A stretch of 35,562 nt of DNA from Actinomycetota bacterium (GTDB lineage: Bacteria; Actinomycetota; Acidimicrobiia; Acidimicrobiales; Acidimicrobilacustridaceae), in assembly GCA_009700115.1 (NCBI GenBank), contig WLMU01000010.1, forward strand, positions 1 to 35,562, given 5' to 3'. A model generated the notes under the pieces. It did no database searches and was not told where the DNA came from. It saw only the letters and a program-made list of their open reading frames with translations. Below are positions 9,864 to 18,172 of this stretch, one piece after another (position 1 is the first letter of the stretch; every line of letters begins with the position of its first letter). The position numbers were made by a program, and so were the translations under genes.

Positions 9864-9869
9864 ATCGTA
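9864..9869 (-). promoter_or_regulatory. Candidate -10 box for LCP transcript
   Basis: TACGAT on the minus strand, six bases before the upstream ATG at 9857 and 34 bases before the LCP start. No recognisable -35 box. Confidence 0.45.
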
Positions 9870-9928
9870 CGAGTCTCACCGATGCATGTGGGGTTCGCCC
9901 TGCGTACGACCTCTCTCCCCACCATCAC

Positions 9929-9934
9929 TATCCT
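9929..9934 (+). promoter_or_regulatory. -10 box of leaderless FAD oxidoreductase mRNA
   Basis: TATCCT followed by 7 bases and GTG 9942. It is the closest match to TATAAT among the leaderless promoters here and fixes an otherwise ambiguous start. Confidence 0.55.
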
Positions 9935-9941
9935 TCTGCGA

Positions 9942-11186
9942 GTGAGCGAAGACGTAGTCATTGTGGGAGCAGGACTGGCGGGATTGGCCTGCGCACGTAC
10001 TCTGACCACAGCGGGACTTAGCGTTCGTGTGCTCGAAGCTTCAGATGGAGTCGGCGGCCGAGTTCGCAGCGACGTGGTCGATGGCTTCCGACTTGATCGA
10101 GGCTTTCAACTACTCCTCACGGCCTATCCCGAACTTTCCCGCTGGTTCGACATGGACGCCCTCCAATTGCGCCGCTTTCAAGCAGGAGCCGCGATCTGGA
10201 ACGGCACCAAGTTTACGACAATTGGCGACCCCCTTCGAAGCCCCAGAGACCTGCCGTCGACCGTAACTTCCTCTGTAGGTTCTCTCGCCGACAAGCTTCG
10301 TTTACTCAAACTGATCGCGTCCGTCCGACGGGGATCTGTCCCCCAAATCCTCCGCCGCTCTGACATGTCCACGCAGGCGAAGATCGCTCAATTGGGTTTC
10401 TCGGAACGATTTATCAAACAGTTCCTGCAACCCCTCTTCAGTGGAATTCAACTCGACCCCGAACTTGAGGTGTCATCTCGACGGTTCGAGGTCATCTTCC
10501 GCATGCTGGCTGTTGGCGATAGTGCCGTTCCGGCAATGGGAATGGGTTCACTGAGCGAACGAATGGCCGGCCCGCTCCCGGACGGAGTCGTGCAATGCAA
10601 CCGAAAAGTTATTGGACTGGATGGCTCGTCAGTTCTTCTTGCTGACGGAGAGCACATCACCTCACGAGTGGTCGTAGTCGCGACGCAAGGACCGACTGCA
10701 TCAGATCTACTCAAGTTGCCCGATCCAGGTTCACGCCCAGTTGCGGCGATTTGGTTCGATGCGTCTCTTGATCCGTTGCGGAATAAAAAGATTTTGCTTG
10801 ACGGTGCCCAATCGGGGCCTCTGAAGAATCTGGCGATCTTGAGCGAAGTCGCTCCTGAGTATGCCCCCGTTGGCCGCTCGCTGTGTGTCGCAGCGATTCC
10901 AGGCCCCGCTGCACTGATGCCGGATCTTGAGTCTTCTGTTCGAACGCAGCTAAAGCAATGGCATCCGGGGTCAACTTCGTGGGAGACACTCCGTGTAGAT
11001 GTCATCCCTCATGGACAGCCGCTTCAACTGCCACCGCTTGATCCGCGCCGAACCGTTCGTGCAGGCGGGGGACGCTACGTCTGTGGCGATCATCGAGACA
11101 CCGCTTCCATTCAGGGAGCACTGTTCTCTGGGCGTCGCGCTGCTGCAGCAGTTCTCGCCGATCTTCGAGGCAGCTCCGCTAGCTAA
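9942..11186 (+). CDS. FAD-dependent oxidoreductase, amine oxidase / phytoene desaturase-like
   Basis: A 414-residue flavoprotein with an N-terminal dinucleotide-binding motif, VVIVGAGLAGLACA, followed by LEASDGVGGRVRSD, the paired motifs of the amine oxidase/protoporphyrinogen oxidase/phytoene desaturase superfamily. The C-terminus has YVCGDHRDTASIQGAL, the usual second FAD-contacting region. It likely oxidises a hydrophobic or amine substrate, but the substrate cannot be inferred. The GTG at 9942 is chosen over the in-frame ATG at 9882 because TATCCT lies 7 bases before it and the FAD motif begins immediately after it. It is divergent from the LCP gene, and its stop is only three bases from the stop of the convergent DUF2252 gene. 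Confidence 0.85.
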   Translation: MSEDVVIVGAGLAGLACARTLTTAGLSVRVLEASDGVGGRVRSDVVDGFRLDRGFQLLLTAYPELSRWFDMDALQLRRFQAGAAIWNGTKFTTIGDPLRSPRDLPSTVTSSVGSLADKLRLLKLIASVRRGSVPQILRRSDMSTQAKIAQLGFSERFIKQFLQPLFSGIQLDPELEVSSRRFEVIFRMLAVGDSAVPAMGMGSLSERMAGPLPDGVVQCNRKVIGLDGSSVLLADGEHITSRVVVVATQGPTASDLLKLPDPGSRPVAAIWFDASLDPLRNKKILLDGAQSGPLKNLAILSEVAPEYAPVGRSLCVAAIPGPAALMPDLESSVRTQLKQWHPGSTSWETLRVDVIPHGQPLQLPPLDPRRTVRAGGGRYVCGDHRDTASIQGALFSGRRAAAAVLADLRGSSAS

Positions 11187-11189
11187 CGG

Positions 11190-12605
11190 TCAAATCCCTT
11201 CGAGCGCTTCCACTCGACCGGAATCGATTGCTGATCGAAGTTCTGCATGGTCGCGCTCGGTTTGGTCGGCATAGTCCTTTGAGAACGAAACGATTGCGTT
11301 GTCGAATACATCGTTATCTCCGAGGTACGAGCTGATCGCTATGGGATCGCCGGTTCGTGCGTGTGCCCGAGCCAAGGTCAGCCCACACACGCCGGCATAA
11401 CTTCCGAGCAATGTTGGTGACATCGTCGAAACGTCAGCGGAGCCCTTCATGTCTCTCAACTGACGGATGTAATAGTGACGTTCGCGAAATCGTGTCCATC
11501 CGAGGAACATGTCGCTCGCCGCCTGCATGAGCCTCTGCCCCACAACAACTCGTTCTCCATGCGTGGTGTATGAACTCGCACCGAGCCATGGTTCCATCAC
11601 CGAGCGATTTGCCTCCTTGATCTGGAGGAACAACGGATCGTCGTCCTCGCGATCAGCGGTGCAAAGCGCAATCCAACAATGTGTTCCGACGCTTCCGACA
11701 CCAACCACTTTTCGAGCGATATCGATGATTTCGAAACGTTCGAGAAGCAAACGCCTATCTTCTTGGAGGGTTTCTTTGTACCGATCGAGGACCATATGTA
11801 CTGCGTGATAGGTCGTGAGATCGGGAAGGTGTTCCACGATCGGAGGGTTATCGACAATTCGGCGATGACCGTCGACGACCTCGGTCAATTTGTCGATCGC
11901 CTGAAGTGTGGTGTGACGCCGAGCCCGTTCAACGAATTTCAACGATCGCTTCTGTTCTTCCGTTGACGGCAACATCGGAAGAATCTTGTCGATATCGATC
12001 TTCGAATACCAGACGTCAAGCTGTGACTGATCGGCGAGCAAGGCCATCCATGTGCGATAGGCGGAGACGGACTGGAGGGTCGCAGCCGTGGCCTCGTCGG
12101 CGGTAAAACTGTTGTCGCGGGCTGCTAATTCGACGCTCACTGCAAGTCGCTTGACATCCCACTCCCATGGACCCGGAAGCGTTTCATCGAAGTCGTTGAC
12201 GTCGAACAGGAGGTTGCGCTCAGCCGAAGCGAACAGGCCGAAGTTTTGAAGGTGGGCATCGCCACAAACTTGGACATCGAGTCCGCTGACTGGAGTTGGT
12301 GCGAGGTCCGCGGCCATTACCGCAGCAGCACCGCGATAAAACGTGAAAGGCGAAGCGACCATCCTTCCCCATCGAAGCGGAATGAGATCAGGAAAGCGAC
12401 GCCGATTCTGATCTTCGAGAATCGCCATCGGACTGCGGCGAGAAATCGGCGCAGTCCAACCTGCATGTGACGAGCGCGTTGCTGCCTTACGACGGGACTT
12501 TCCCTGCTGACGACGCTCCTCCCGCGTCATCAGCTCGCCACCGGTATGCATCAATGGGCGCAGCGCTGTCGGTGAAGCTGTCGCACCACTGTCATCGAAG
12601 GTCAT
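11190..12605 (-). CDS. DUF2252 family protein
   Basis: A 471-residue soluble protein of the DUF2252 family, found mainly in actinobacteria and without an established biochemical function. Family hallmarks seen: FYRGAAAVMAADL, VCGDAHLQNFG and FDVNDFDETLPGPWEWDVKRL. The GDAHLQN and DFDE segments resemble the catalytic and metal loops of the aminoglycoside phosphotransferase/kinase-like fold, so a small-molecule kinase-like activity is possible, but this is inference. The N-terminal 60 residues are basic and low complexity. ATG 12605 is chosen because TACGGT lies six bases upstream and an extension to 12839 would run through the divergent phosphoribosyltransferase gene. A further ATG at MTREERRQQ is possible. 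Confidence 0.85.
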   Translation of the reverse strand: MTFDDSGATASPTALRPLMHTGGELMTREERRQQGKSRRKAATRSSHAGWTAPISRRSPMAILEDQNRRRFPDLIPLRWGRMVASPFTFYRGAAAVMAADLAPTPVSGLDVQVCGDAHLQNFGLFASAERNLLFDVNDFDETLPGPWEWDVKRLAVSVELAARDNSFTADEATAATLQSVSAYRTWMALLADQSQLDVWYSKIDIDKILPMLPSTEEQKRSLKFVERARRHTTLQAIDKLTEVVDGHRRIVDNPPIVEHLPDLTTYHAVHMVLDRYKETLQEDRRLLLERFEIIDIARKVVGVGSVGTHCWIALCTADREDDDPLFLQIKEANRSVMEPWLGASSYTTHGERVVVGQRLMQAASDMFLGWTRFRERHYYIRQLRDMKGSADVSTMSPTLLGSYAGVCGLTLARAHARTGDPIAISSYLGDNDVFDNAIVSFSKDYADQTERDHAELRSAIDSGRVEALEGI

Positions 12606-12611
12606 GGACCC

Positions 12612-12617
12612 ACCGTA
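12612..12617 (-). promoter_or_regulatory. -10 box of leaderless DUF2252 mRNA
   Basis: On the minus strand TACGGT is followed by six bases and the ATG at 12605. It is back to back with the phosphoribosyltransferase promoter in a 63-base gap. Confidence 0.55.
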
Positions 12618-12656
12618 CCTGGGGCATCGCCGTAATGACGGGCGACCACAGTTGTG

Positions 12657-12662
12657 TAAGTT
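12657..12662 (+). promoter_or_regulatory. -10 box of leaderless phosphoribosyltransferase mRNA
   Basis: TAAGTT is followed by six bases and ATG 12669. ATGACG at 12635-12640, 16 bases upstream, matches TTGACA in four of six positions and may be the -35 box. Confidence 0.55.
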
Positions 12663-12668
12663 CAAGGG

Positions 12669-13163
12669 ATGAGCGAGATGGAAGTTCTCACTTGGTCCTT
12701 GTTCGGAGACGCAGCCTTTGAACTGGCCACAATGATCGACAACGACGGCTATCGACCCGACCTCATTCTCTCCATAGCCCGAGGCGGCTTGCCGATCGGC
12801 GGAGCACTGTCCTATTCCCTGGGCGTCAAAAACACCCACGTCATGAACGTTGAGTACTACACCGGAAAAGGCGAACGTTTGGAGTTCCCCGTGATCCTCC
12901 CACCACCACTGACGTTGGTCGATATCGAATCATCAAAGGTCCTGATTTGCGACGATGTAGCCGACACTGGGCACACGTTAAAGATGGTTGTGGAACACGT
13001 TGCATCTCAGGTTGGTGAAGTTCGAACCGCCGTCGTGTACCAGAAACCGATTTCGGTGATCGATTGCACCTATGTATGGCGCCACACAGATCGCTGGATC
13101 GACTTCCCGTGGTCAAACAAATCAGCTCTCGTCAACCCTCACGAATCTGACCGACACGACTGA
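12669..13163 (+). CDS. Phosphoribosyltransferase, hypoxanthine/xanthine type
   Basis: A 164-residue type I phosphoribosyltransferase that joins a base to PRPP, probably purine salvage in the cytoplasm. The PRPP-binding signature VLICDDVADTGHTL (acidic pair at Asp95/Asp96) is followed by the usual hydrophobic strand, and LILSIARGGLPIGGAL is the typical N-terminal loop. The small size and overall pattern fit the COG2236-like group of purine phosphoribosyltransferases. Start: ATG 12669 has TAAGTT at leaderless spacing; an alternative is the in-frame ATG 12678 with AAGGG 8 or more bases upstream, which would remove three residues. It is convergent with, and four bases from, the nucleoside-type ABC importer operon, a suggestive pairing for salvage though not co-transcribed. 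Confidence 0.85.
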   Translation: MSEMEVLTWSLFGDAAFELATMIDNDGYRPDLILSIARGGLPIGGALSYSLGVKNTHVMNVEYYTGKGERLEFPVILPPPLTLVDIESSKVLICDDVADTGHTLKMVVEHVASQVGEVRTAVVYQKPISVIDCTYVWRHTDRWIDFPWSNKSALVNPHESDRHD

Positions 13164-13167
13164 AGCT

Positions 13168-14133
13168 TTAGCGTTCTTCTCGTTCGTAGGGTTTACCAAG
13201 TGCCGCTGGAGCACCTAGCTGCTTTCGGGACGCTGTGTTGGAGACGATAACCAGCACCACGATTGTCATGACATAGGGCAGCGCGGAAAGCAGTGCAGTG
13301 GAGATGTGGATGCCCCGAGCCTGCAACGTGAGACCCAGACTCGAGAGCGCACCAAATAGGTACGCACCAAGAAGAGTCAGGTCGGGTCGCCAAAACCCAA
13401 ATATGACCAGTGCGAGAGCGATCCAGCCTTGTCCCGCGGTCATCCCGTCGACCCAAGTAGGAACGATCATCAGCGAGAAGCAAGCACCTGCGATACCAGC
13501 GAATGATCCACCAAAGATGACGTGGAAATAGCGGTACCGAGAGACGGAGATACCAACCGAATCAGCGGTCTGCGGGGATTCGCCGACGGCACGAAGATGA
13601 AGACCCGCTCGCGTTCGGAACAGATAGAACGAGGCAGCAATCACGAGGACCCAAGACAAATAGGTCAACAACGTCTGGTGGAAAAGAATCGGGCCGACAA
13701 CCGGGACTCCAGAGAGACCGAGGACGTCGATCTTGCCGAACTGCTGTTTCACCGGCGTCTGTCCGAGTTGCCAGATGCCGGCAAGATACGACGAGAGTCC
13801 TGCGGCGCCCGCGAAAATAGTGAGCGCTAGGCCCGAGATGATCTGATTGACCCGAAGGGTGATCGTGAGAAACGCGTGGATCGAAGCGCCCAGACCTGCC
13901 GCGATCATCGCTGCAACGATTGCAAGCGGAAGAACCACGATTGCGGGACCATCAACGTTAGTTGACACCCATGCAGCCGCAACTGCGCCGAGGAGCATCA
14001 TTCCCTCGACGCCAAGATTGAGAACACCACTGCGCTCGGCGAGAAGTTCGCCGAGACTCGCGAAGACAAGCGGTGTGCCGTAGAAGATGGCTGAAGCCAT
14101 GATGATGACGAAAAGGTTGTCGTTGATACTCAT
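13168..14133 (-). CDS. ABC transporter permease, nucleoside/BMP type (second)
   Basis: A 321-residue integral membrane permease, the last gene of the four-gene importer operon. Eight or more hydrophobic segments are visible, with the family motif SGVLNLGVEGMMLLGA near the N-terminus and the cytoplasmic coupling segment LRAVGESPQTADSVGIS, typical of the BPD_transp_2 (branched-chain amino acid/ribose/nucleoside) fold. It resembles NupQ/YufQ-type subunits that pair with NupP-type subunits. The ATG at 14133 overlaps the preceding permease stop as ATGA, implying translational coupling and equimolar synthesis. Stop TAA at 13168-13170, four bases from the convergent phosphoribosyltransferase stop. 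Substrate is inferred from family only. Confidence 0.9.
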   Translation of the reverse strand: MSINDNLFVIIMASAIFYGTPLVFASLGELLAERSGVLNLGVEGMMLLGAVAAAWVSTNVDGPAIVVLPLAIVAAMIAAGLGASIHAFLTITLRVNQIISGLALTIFAGAAGLSSYLAGIWQLGQTPVKQQFGKIDVLGLSGVPVVGPILFHQTLLTYLSWVLVIAASFYLFRTRAGLHLRAVGESPQTADSVGISVSRYRYFHVIFGGSFAGIAGACFSLMIVPTWVDGMTAGQGWIALALVIFGFWRPDLTLLGAYLFGALSSLGLTLQARGIHISTALLSALPYVMTIVVLVIVSNTASRKQLGAPAALGKPYEREER

Positions 14134-15257
14134 GCGGATTCCAAGGCACTTGCGTTCATCGGCGTGCGCACCGAGCGGGTGATGCGGTAACGCGCGAGGA
14201 CTTCGCCGCCCAACGTGCAGAACAGAATCAAACCTTGCAGCACGCCGACGAGACCAGATGGGAAATCGGGACCTCGAAGCGCGTAACCCGCATTCGTGAT
14301 TCCTCCCAACAACACCGCAACGAAAACGACAGCGACTGGGTTCAGTCTCGCGAGCGCAGCAACCACAATTCCGGCGTAGCCAAACCCAGATTGCTGAAGA
14401 CCCTTCGGATCAAGGACGTGGCGGAAGTTACCGATATCGGCCGCGCCACCAATTCCGGCGAGAGCACCTGACAACGCAGCAACGGCCACCACGATTCGTG
14501 CCGGCTTCATCCCTGCGTAGCGCGCAGTGGTGGGTGCGCCTCCGACAACTCGCATTTCGAAACCAAAGCGAGTTTTGCGTTGGAGTACATACAGCCAAGC
14601 GGCGATCACCATTCCAAGAACAAAACCAAACGGAACGACGATCGAACCGAAATCAAGATTTGGCCACCATGACCCGGTGGGGAGAATCTTACCCTTTGGG
14701 AATACGGCGCCACTGCCGGTGAGCTCGCGCCAAAAGGAATTCGAATCGAAAATCAAATAGGTCGCAATCACCGCTGCGACGTAGTTCAACATCAGCGAAG
14801 TGATGATTTCGTTCGTCCTAAATCGGGCCTTCAAAATTCCGGGAATGAGTCCCCAGAGTCCGCCACCAACTGCTCCGAAGACGACCATTGCAGCAACAGA
14901 AACAATCCCAGGGGCATCGACCCCAAGTTTGAGAGCGATACCGGAACCGAAAATCGCCCCCATAACAAACTGACCTTCGCCACCGATGTTGAAAAAACCG
15001 ATTCGAAAGGCCACCGCTGCGCACAAACCTGTAAACAGCAGAGGAGTGGCCGAAATCAGAGTTCCCGTAAACGCTCCCTCGGAAAGAAAAGCACGATCGA
15101 GGATTCGGCCATAAACAGAGAGCGCGTTCTGTCCCGTTGCAAACAAAACGATTGCCCCGACGAGAAGAGCGGCAAGGAACGAGCCCACTGGTACCGCCCA
15201 GGGCAACCATTTTGGGAGGTAGCTCCGAGGCTCGAGGCGAAAACCAAAGCGACTCAT
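14130..15257 (-). CDS. ABC transporter permease, nucleoside/BMP type (first)
   Basis: A 375-residue permease with a long first hydrophobic segment (about 20-45), then FRIGFFNIGGEGQFVMGA, the counterpart of the motif in the second permease, and the coupling loop MRVVGGAPTTARYAGM. It resembles NupP/YufP-type subunits, longer than their partner as here. It would form the heterodimeric channel with the following gene. It is joined to both neighbours by ATGA overlaps (15254-15257 and 14130-14133), so ATPase and both permeases are translationally coupled. Confidence 0.9.
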   Translation of the reverse strand: MSRFGFRLEPRSYLPKWLPWAVPVGSFLAALLVGAIVLFATGQNALSVYGRILDRAFLSEGAFTGTLISATPLLFTGLCAAVAFRIGFFNIGGEGQFVMGAIFGSGIALKLGVDAPGIVSVAAMVVFGAVGGGLWGLIPGILKARFRTNEIITSLMLNYVAAVIATYLIFDSNSFWRELTGSGAVFPKGKILPTGSWWPNLDFGSIVVPFGFVLGMVIAAWLYVLQRKTRFGFEMRVVGGAPTTARYAGMKPARIVVAVAALSGALAGIGGAADIGNFRHVLDPKGLQQSGFGYAGIVVAALARLNPVAVVFVAVLLGGITNAGYALRGPDFPSGLVGVLQGLILFCTLGGEVLARYRITRSVRTPMNASALESA

Positions 15258-16816
15258 GCCGACACATCCAACTGGCCGCCCATGAGTAGGCCTATCCGTT
15301 GCGCATCAGCATCGGCTCGATCGAATGTATCCAAGATGCGACCTTCGTACATCACGGCGATTCGGTTTGATAGAGCTAGCACTTCATCAAGATCTTCACT
15401 CACGAGAAGCACCCCCACCCCTGACTCGGCCGCGTCGATCAACAATCGATGCACTGTCGCTACTGCACCGACATCGAGTCCCTGACTCGGTGAGGCGATC
15501 ACGAGAACTCTCGGATCTCCGGACATCTCACGAGCAAGAAGAACCTTCTGCACATTTCCACCGGACAATCTCCGCGTGGGAGTTGTTTCGGAAGGGGCAC
15601 GAACATCGAACTGCTCCATGAGGTCCCTGCCCTGGGCGTCGATCACTGATTGCCGAATAAAAGGGGGCCGAGCGACAGGCGGACGGCGGAAATTCTTGAG
15701 CGCCATGTTCTCGGCAATTGTGAGATCGGGGGCGAGGCCCGTGCCCATGCGGTCCTGCGGAACGTAAGAAACGCCCAGTCGAATCGGATGTCGGGTGCTT
15801 CCATTTTCGAGGGATTCACCTTCGACGCGAATGGAACCCGACCCGGCCCGACGAAGTCCGGCCAGAATTTCTACGAGCTCTCGTTGCCCATTGCCGGCAA
15901 CTCCTGCGACTCCGACGATCTCTCCCGATCGAACATCGAGTGACACACCTTCAAGGGCTTTGAGCCCGCGATCGCCCACCGCATGAAGATTCTCGATCTC
16001 GAGGACTACCGCTCCGACACGAGAAGAACTCTCTGCGATCGCACGTGAGGAACGGGTCACGGATTCGACGTCTCGTCCAACCATGAGCGATGCCAGCGCA
16101 CTCACATCGTTTTCGCTCGTTGTTTGAACGCTGCGACCGTGACGCAACACGGTCACCCGGTCTGCGATCGAGGCGACTTCACCGAGTTTGTGGGAAATAA
16201 AGACGATACTTCGGCCACTCCGAGCCATCGTCTGAAGAGTTGCGCCAAGCCGCTCGGATTCGAGAGGGCTGAGAACCGCAGTCGGCTCGTCGAAAATAAG
16301 AACACGAGCGTCACGATAAAGCACCTTGATAATTTCAACTCGCTGTTGCTCACCTACCGACAGCTGCCAAATCTTTGCTCGGGGATCGACGGGGAGATCG
16401 AATGACTCACTGATCTCGACCACTCGCTCTTCAATCATTTTCAGGTCGAATCTTCCGCCGACCGGATCGTGCCCTGTCCCGAGAGCGATGTTCTCAGCGA
16501 CAGAAAAGGTAGGTATGAGACGGAAATGTTGGTGCACCATGCCGATGCCTGCGTGAATCGCATCGCGTGGGGATTGAAAGTCGACAGCAATACCTGCGAC
16601 TTCCATCCACCCTTCATCGGGCCGATAGAGACCAGTGAGGATATTGGAGAGCGTGGTCTTTCCGGCTCCGTTTTCTCCCAAAAGCGCGTGAACCTCGCCG
16701 ACGCGCACGTCGAAGGTGACGTCTTCGTTAGCAATGACTCCGGGGAATTTCTTTGTTACGTGAAAAGCAGCCACCGCCGGAGCGGTGGCTGCTTTCACGA
16801 ATGCGTCCTGTGTCAC
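15254..16816 (-). CDS. ABC transporter ATP-binding protein, tandem ATPase
   Basis: A 520-residue cytoplasmic ATPase with two fused nucleotide-binding domains, as in nucleoside and sugar importers of the RbsA/NupO type. Domain 1: Walker A GENGAGKTT (47-55), signature LSVGEQQRV, Walker B VLIFDEPTAVLSP. Domain 2 (from about 270): a degenerate P-loop GVAGNGQREL, signature LSGGNVQKV and Walker B-like VLVIASPSQGLD, so the second site is probably weak or inactive, which is normal for this group. The start is GTG 16816, 19 bases after the binding-protein stop; its ribosome site is weak (GGGAT about 15 bases upstream), so expression may depend on coupling to the upstream gene. Permease genes follow with ATGA overlaps. 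Confidence 0.92.
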   Translation of the reverse strand: MTQDAFVKAATAPAVAAFHVTKKFPGVIANEDVTFDVRVGEVHALLGENGAGKTTLSNILTGLYRPDEGWMEVAGIAVDFQSPRDAIHAGIGMVHQHFRLIPTFSVAENIALGTGHDPVGGRFDLKMIEERVVEISESFDLPVDPRAKIWQLSVGEQQRVEIIKVLYRDARVLIFDEPTAVLSPLESERLGATLQTMARSGRSIVFISHKLGEVASIADRVTVLRHGRSVQTTSENDVSALASLMVGRDVESVTRSSRAIAESSSRVGAVVLEIENLHAVGDRGLKALEGVSLDVRSGEIVGVAGVAGNGQRELVEILAGLRRAGSGSIRVEGESLENGSTRHPIRLGVSYVPQDRMGTGLAPDLTIAENMALKNFRRPPVARPPFIRQSVIDAQGRDLMEQFDVRAPSETTPTRRLSGGNVQKVLLAREMSGDPRVLVIASPSQGLDVGAVATVHRLLIDAAESGVGVLLVSEDLDEVLALSNRIAVMYEGRILDTFDRADADAQRIGLLMGGQLDVSA

Positions 16817-16835
16817 AGTTCGGACATTATCCCGA

Positions 16836-17999
16836 TCAGCCCTTCGGGCTGCCGGTGGTGCCCTTAACGAAGTAACTCATTGTGTAGAGGTCCTTCATTG
16901 TGAGCGTTTGGCCCTTCGTGATCACAGTCTTGCCATCTTGGTCCTGACGATCAGCCAGACCCCAGTACCAACCGAACGCGTCAGCCTTGCCGGCTTTGGC
17001 CTTGGTGATCTCCGCATCCATCAACGTCTTGGTGCCGGCAGCGACAGTCGAACCGTACGGAGCCAGACCAGCGAAGTTGTCAGCAATCGTGCCGTAGTAG
17101 TTGTTCTGCTTCCAGGTGCCATCGATGACCTTATTGAGTTCTGACAACTCAAACGGACCCCAGTTGTAGGTGCCGGCGGTCTGCCACACAGATGCGTACG
17201 AACCGGACTGATCGGAGTCGTAACCGAACCATGGAAGGTTATTTGCCTTGGCAACTTCGCCTGCTGAAGGGCTGTCTTGATGCGAGAAGATAACGTCTGC
17301 ACCTGCAGCAACGAGGGACTCGGCTGACTTGCGCTCAACAGCTGGGTCGAACCACGTCTTAGTCCAAACCACGTTGACCTTGGCGGCCGGGTTCACGGAC
17401 TGCGCACCAAGGGTAAACGCGTTGATGCCACGAATTACCTCAGGGATCGCGAACGGCGCAGAGACACCGATGGTGTTGTTCTTTGTCGCCTTACCAGCGG
17501 CAATACCCGTCACATAGAGGGCATCCTCGCCGGCTCCGTAGAACTCGTTGTAATTCGAAGCAACCTTCTGTCCAAGGGTGATCGAGTCGCCAGTGGCCAT
17601 TTCGAATTTCACCTTCGGGTTTGCAGTTGCAGCAGCCTGCATAGCGTCCTTGAATCCGTAGGACGTAGCGAAGATGACGGTATTGCCGTCCTTGATGAGG
17701 TCGTTGATGACCTGAGCTACCTCGGGACCTTCAGGAACATTTTCCTTGTAGGTCGTCTTTACCTTCGCGCCAAGTTTGGTCTCTACGTATTTGCGACCGG
17801 CATCGTGTGCCTGCGTCCATCCACCATCGTTGACGGGTCCCACGTAGATCCAAGCGGCTTTAATCGTGCCGCCGCTACTTCCAGAGGAACTGCTCTTGCT
17901 GCATGCCGTGGCGACAAGCGAAACGACAGCGAGTACTGCGACTGCTGCGACGCCTGCGAAGCGCAAGCGACGTCGGGTATTTGATGGCTGGGAACCCAT
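16836..17999 (-). CDS. BMP-family ABC substrate-binding lipoprotein
   Basis: The ligand-binding component of the importer, 387 aa, of the basic membrane protein (BmpA/PnrA) family, members of which bind purine nucleosides. A twin-arginine-like basic start (TRRRLRFAG) leads into a hydrophobic signal segment ending VATAC, placing the lipidated cysteine at residue 33, then a Ser/Gly linker. The mature domain begins IKAAWIYVGPVNDGGWTQ, the characteristic first strand and binding loop, and continues through VIFATSYGFKDAM and ADVIFSHQDSP. ATG 17999 is chosen for the GAGGAG six bases upstream; the frame is open to 18206 but that would cover the divergent gene. First gene of the operon. The precise ligand is not proven. 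Confidence 0.93.
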   Translation of the reverse strand: MGSQPSNTRRRLRFAGVAAVAVLAVVSLVATACSKSSSSGSSGGTIKAAWIYVGPVNDGGWTQAHDAGRKYVETKLGAKVKTTYKENVPEGPEVAQVINDLIKDGNTVIFATSYGFKDAMQAAATANPKVKFEMATGDSITLGQKVASNYNEFYGAGEDALYVTGIAAGKATKNNTIGVSAPFAIPEVIRGINAFTLGAQSVNPAAKVNVVWTKTWFDPAVERKSAESLVAAGADVIFSHQDSPSAGEVAKANNLPWFGYDSDQSGSYASVWQTAGTYNWGPFELSELNKVIDGTWKQNNYYGTIADNFAGLAPYGSTVAAGTKTLMDAEITKAKAGKADAFGWYWGLADRQDQDGKTVITKGQTLTMKDLYTMSYFVKGTTGSPKG

Positions 18000-18033
18000 G
18001 ATCTCCTCGATGGGGTAGGTGGATGGACGTGTC

Positions 18034-18056
18034 GGCGCCCCACGAGGGACTCCGCC
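18034..18056 (-). promoter_or_regulatory. Small hairpin in leader of importer operon
   Basis: On the minus strand, GGCG, four unpaired bases, CCC, TCGT loop, GGG, one base, CGCC. It lies 35-57 bases before the binding-protein ATG, upstream of the ribosome site. It does not match a riboswitch I know. The rest of 18000-18160 holds no other clear signal. Confidence 0.25.
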
Positions 18057-18160
18057 CGCTGAGAACCTACTTCGGCATCGCCGCCACAAAGGGCATTCAA
18101 CTGTGACAATCATGTTTCGTTCCTCGAGGTTTCGTCCTGTCGCGTGGAAGCGGTCTCTAC

Positions 18161-18166
18161 TAGCGT
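18161..18166 (+). promoter_or_regulatory. -10 box of leaderless GT87-like mRNA
   Basis: TAGCGT, six bases, then GTG 18173. No ribosome-binding site is present upstream of this GTG, which is consistent with a leaderless transcript. Confidence 0.5.
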
Positions 18167-18172
18167 CCGGAC

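Noticed and set aside
9659-10021. Plus-strand open frame across the LCP and oxidoreductase starts
   Set aside because: It is antisense to the LCP N-terminus and overlaps the FAD-binding motif of the real gene in another frame.
12606-12839. N-terminal extension of the DUF2252 protein
   Set aside because: It lies antisense to the conserved start of the phosphoribosyltransferase and has no family similarity.
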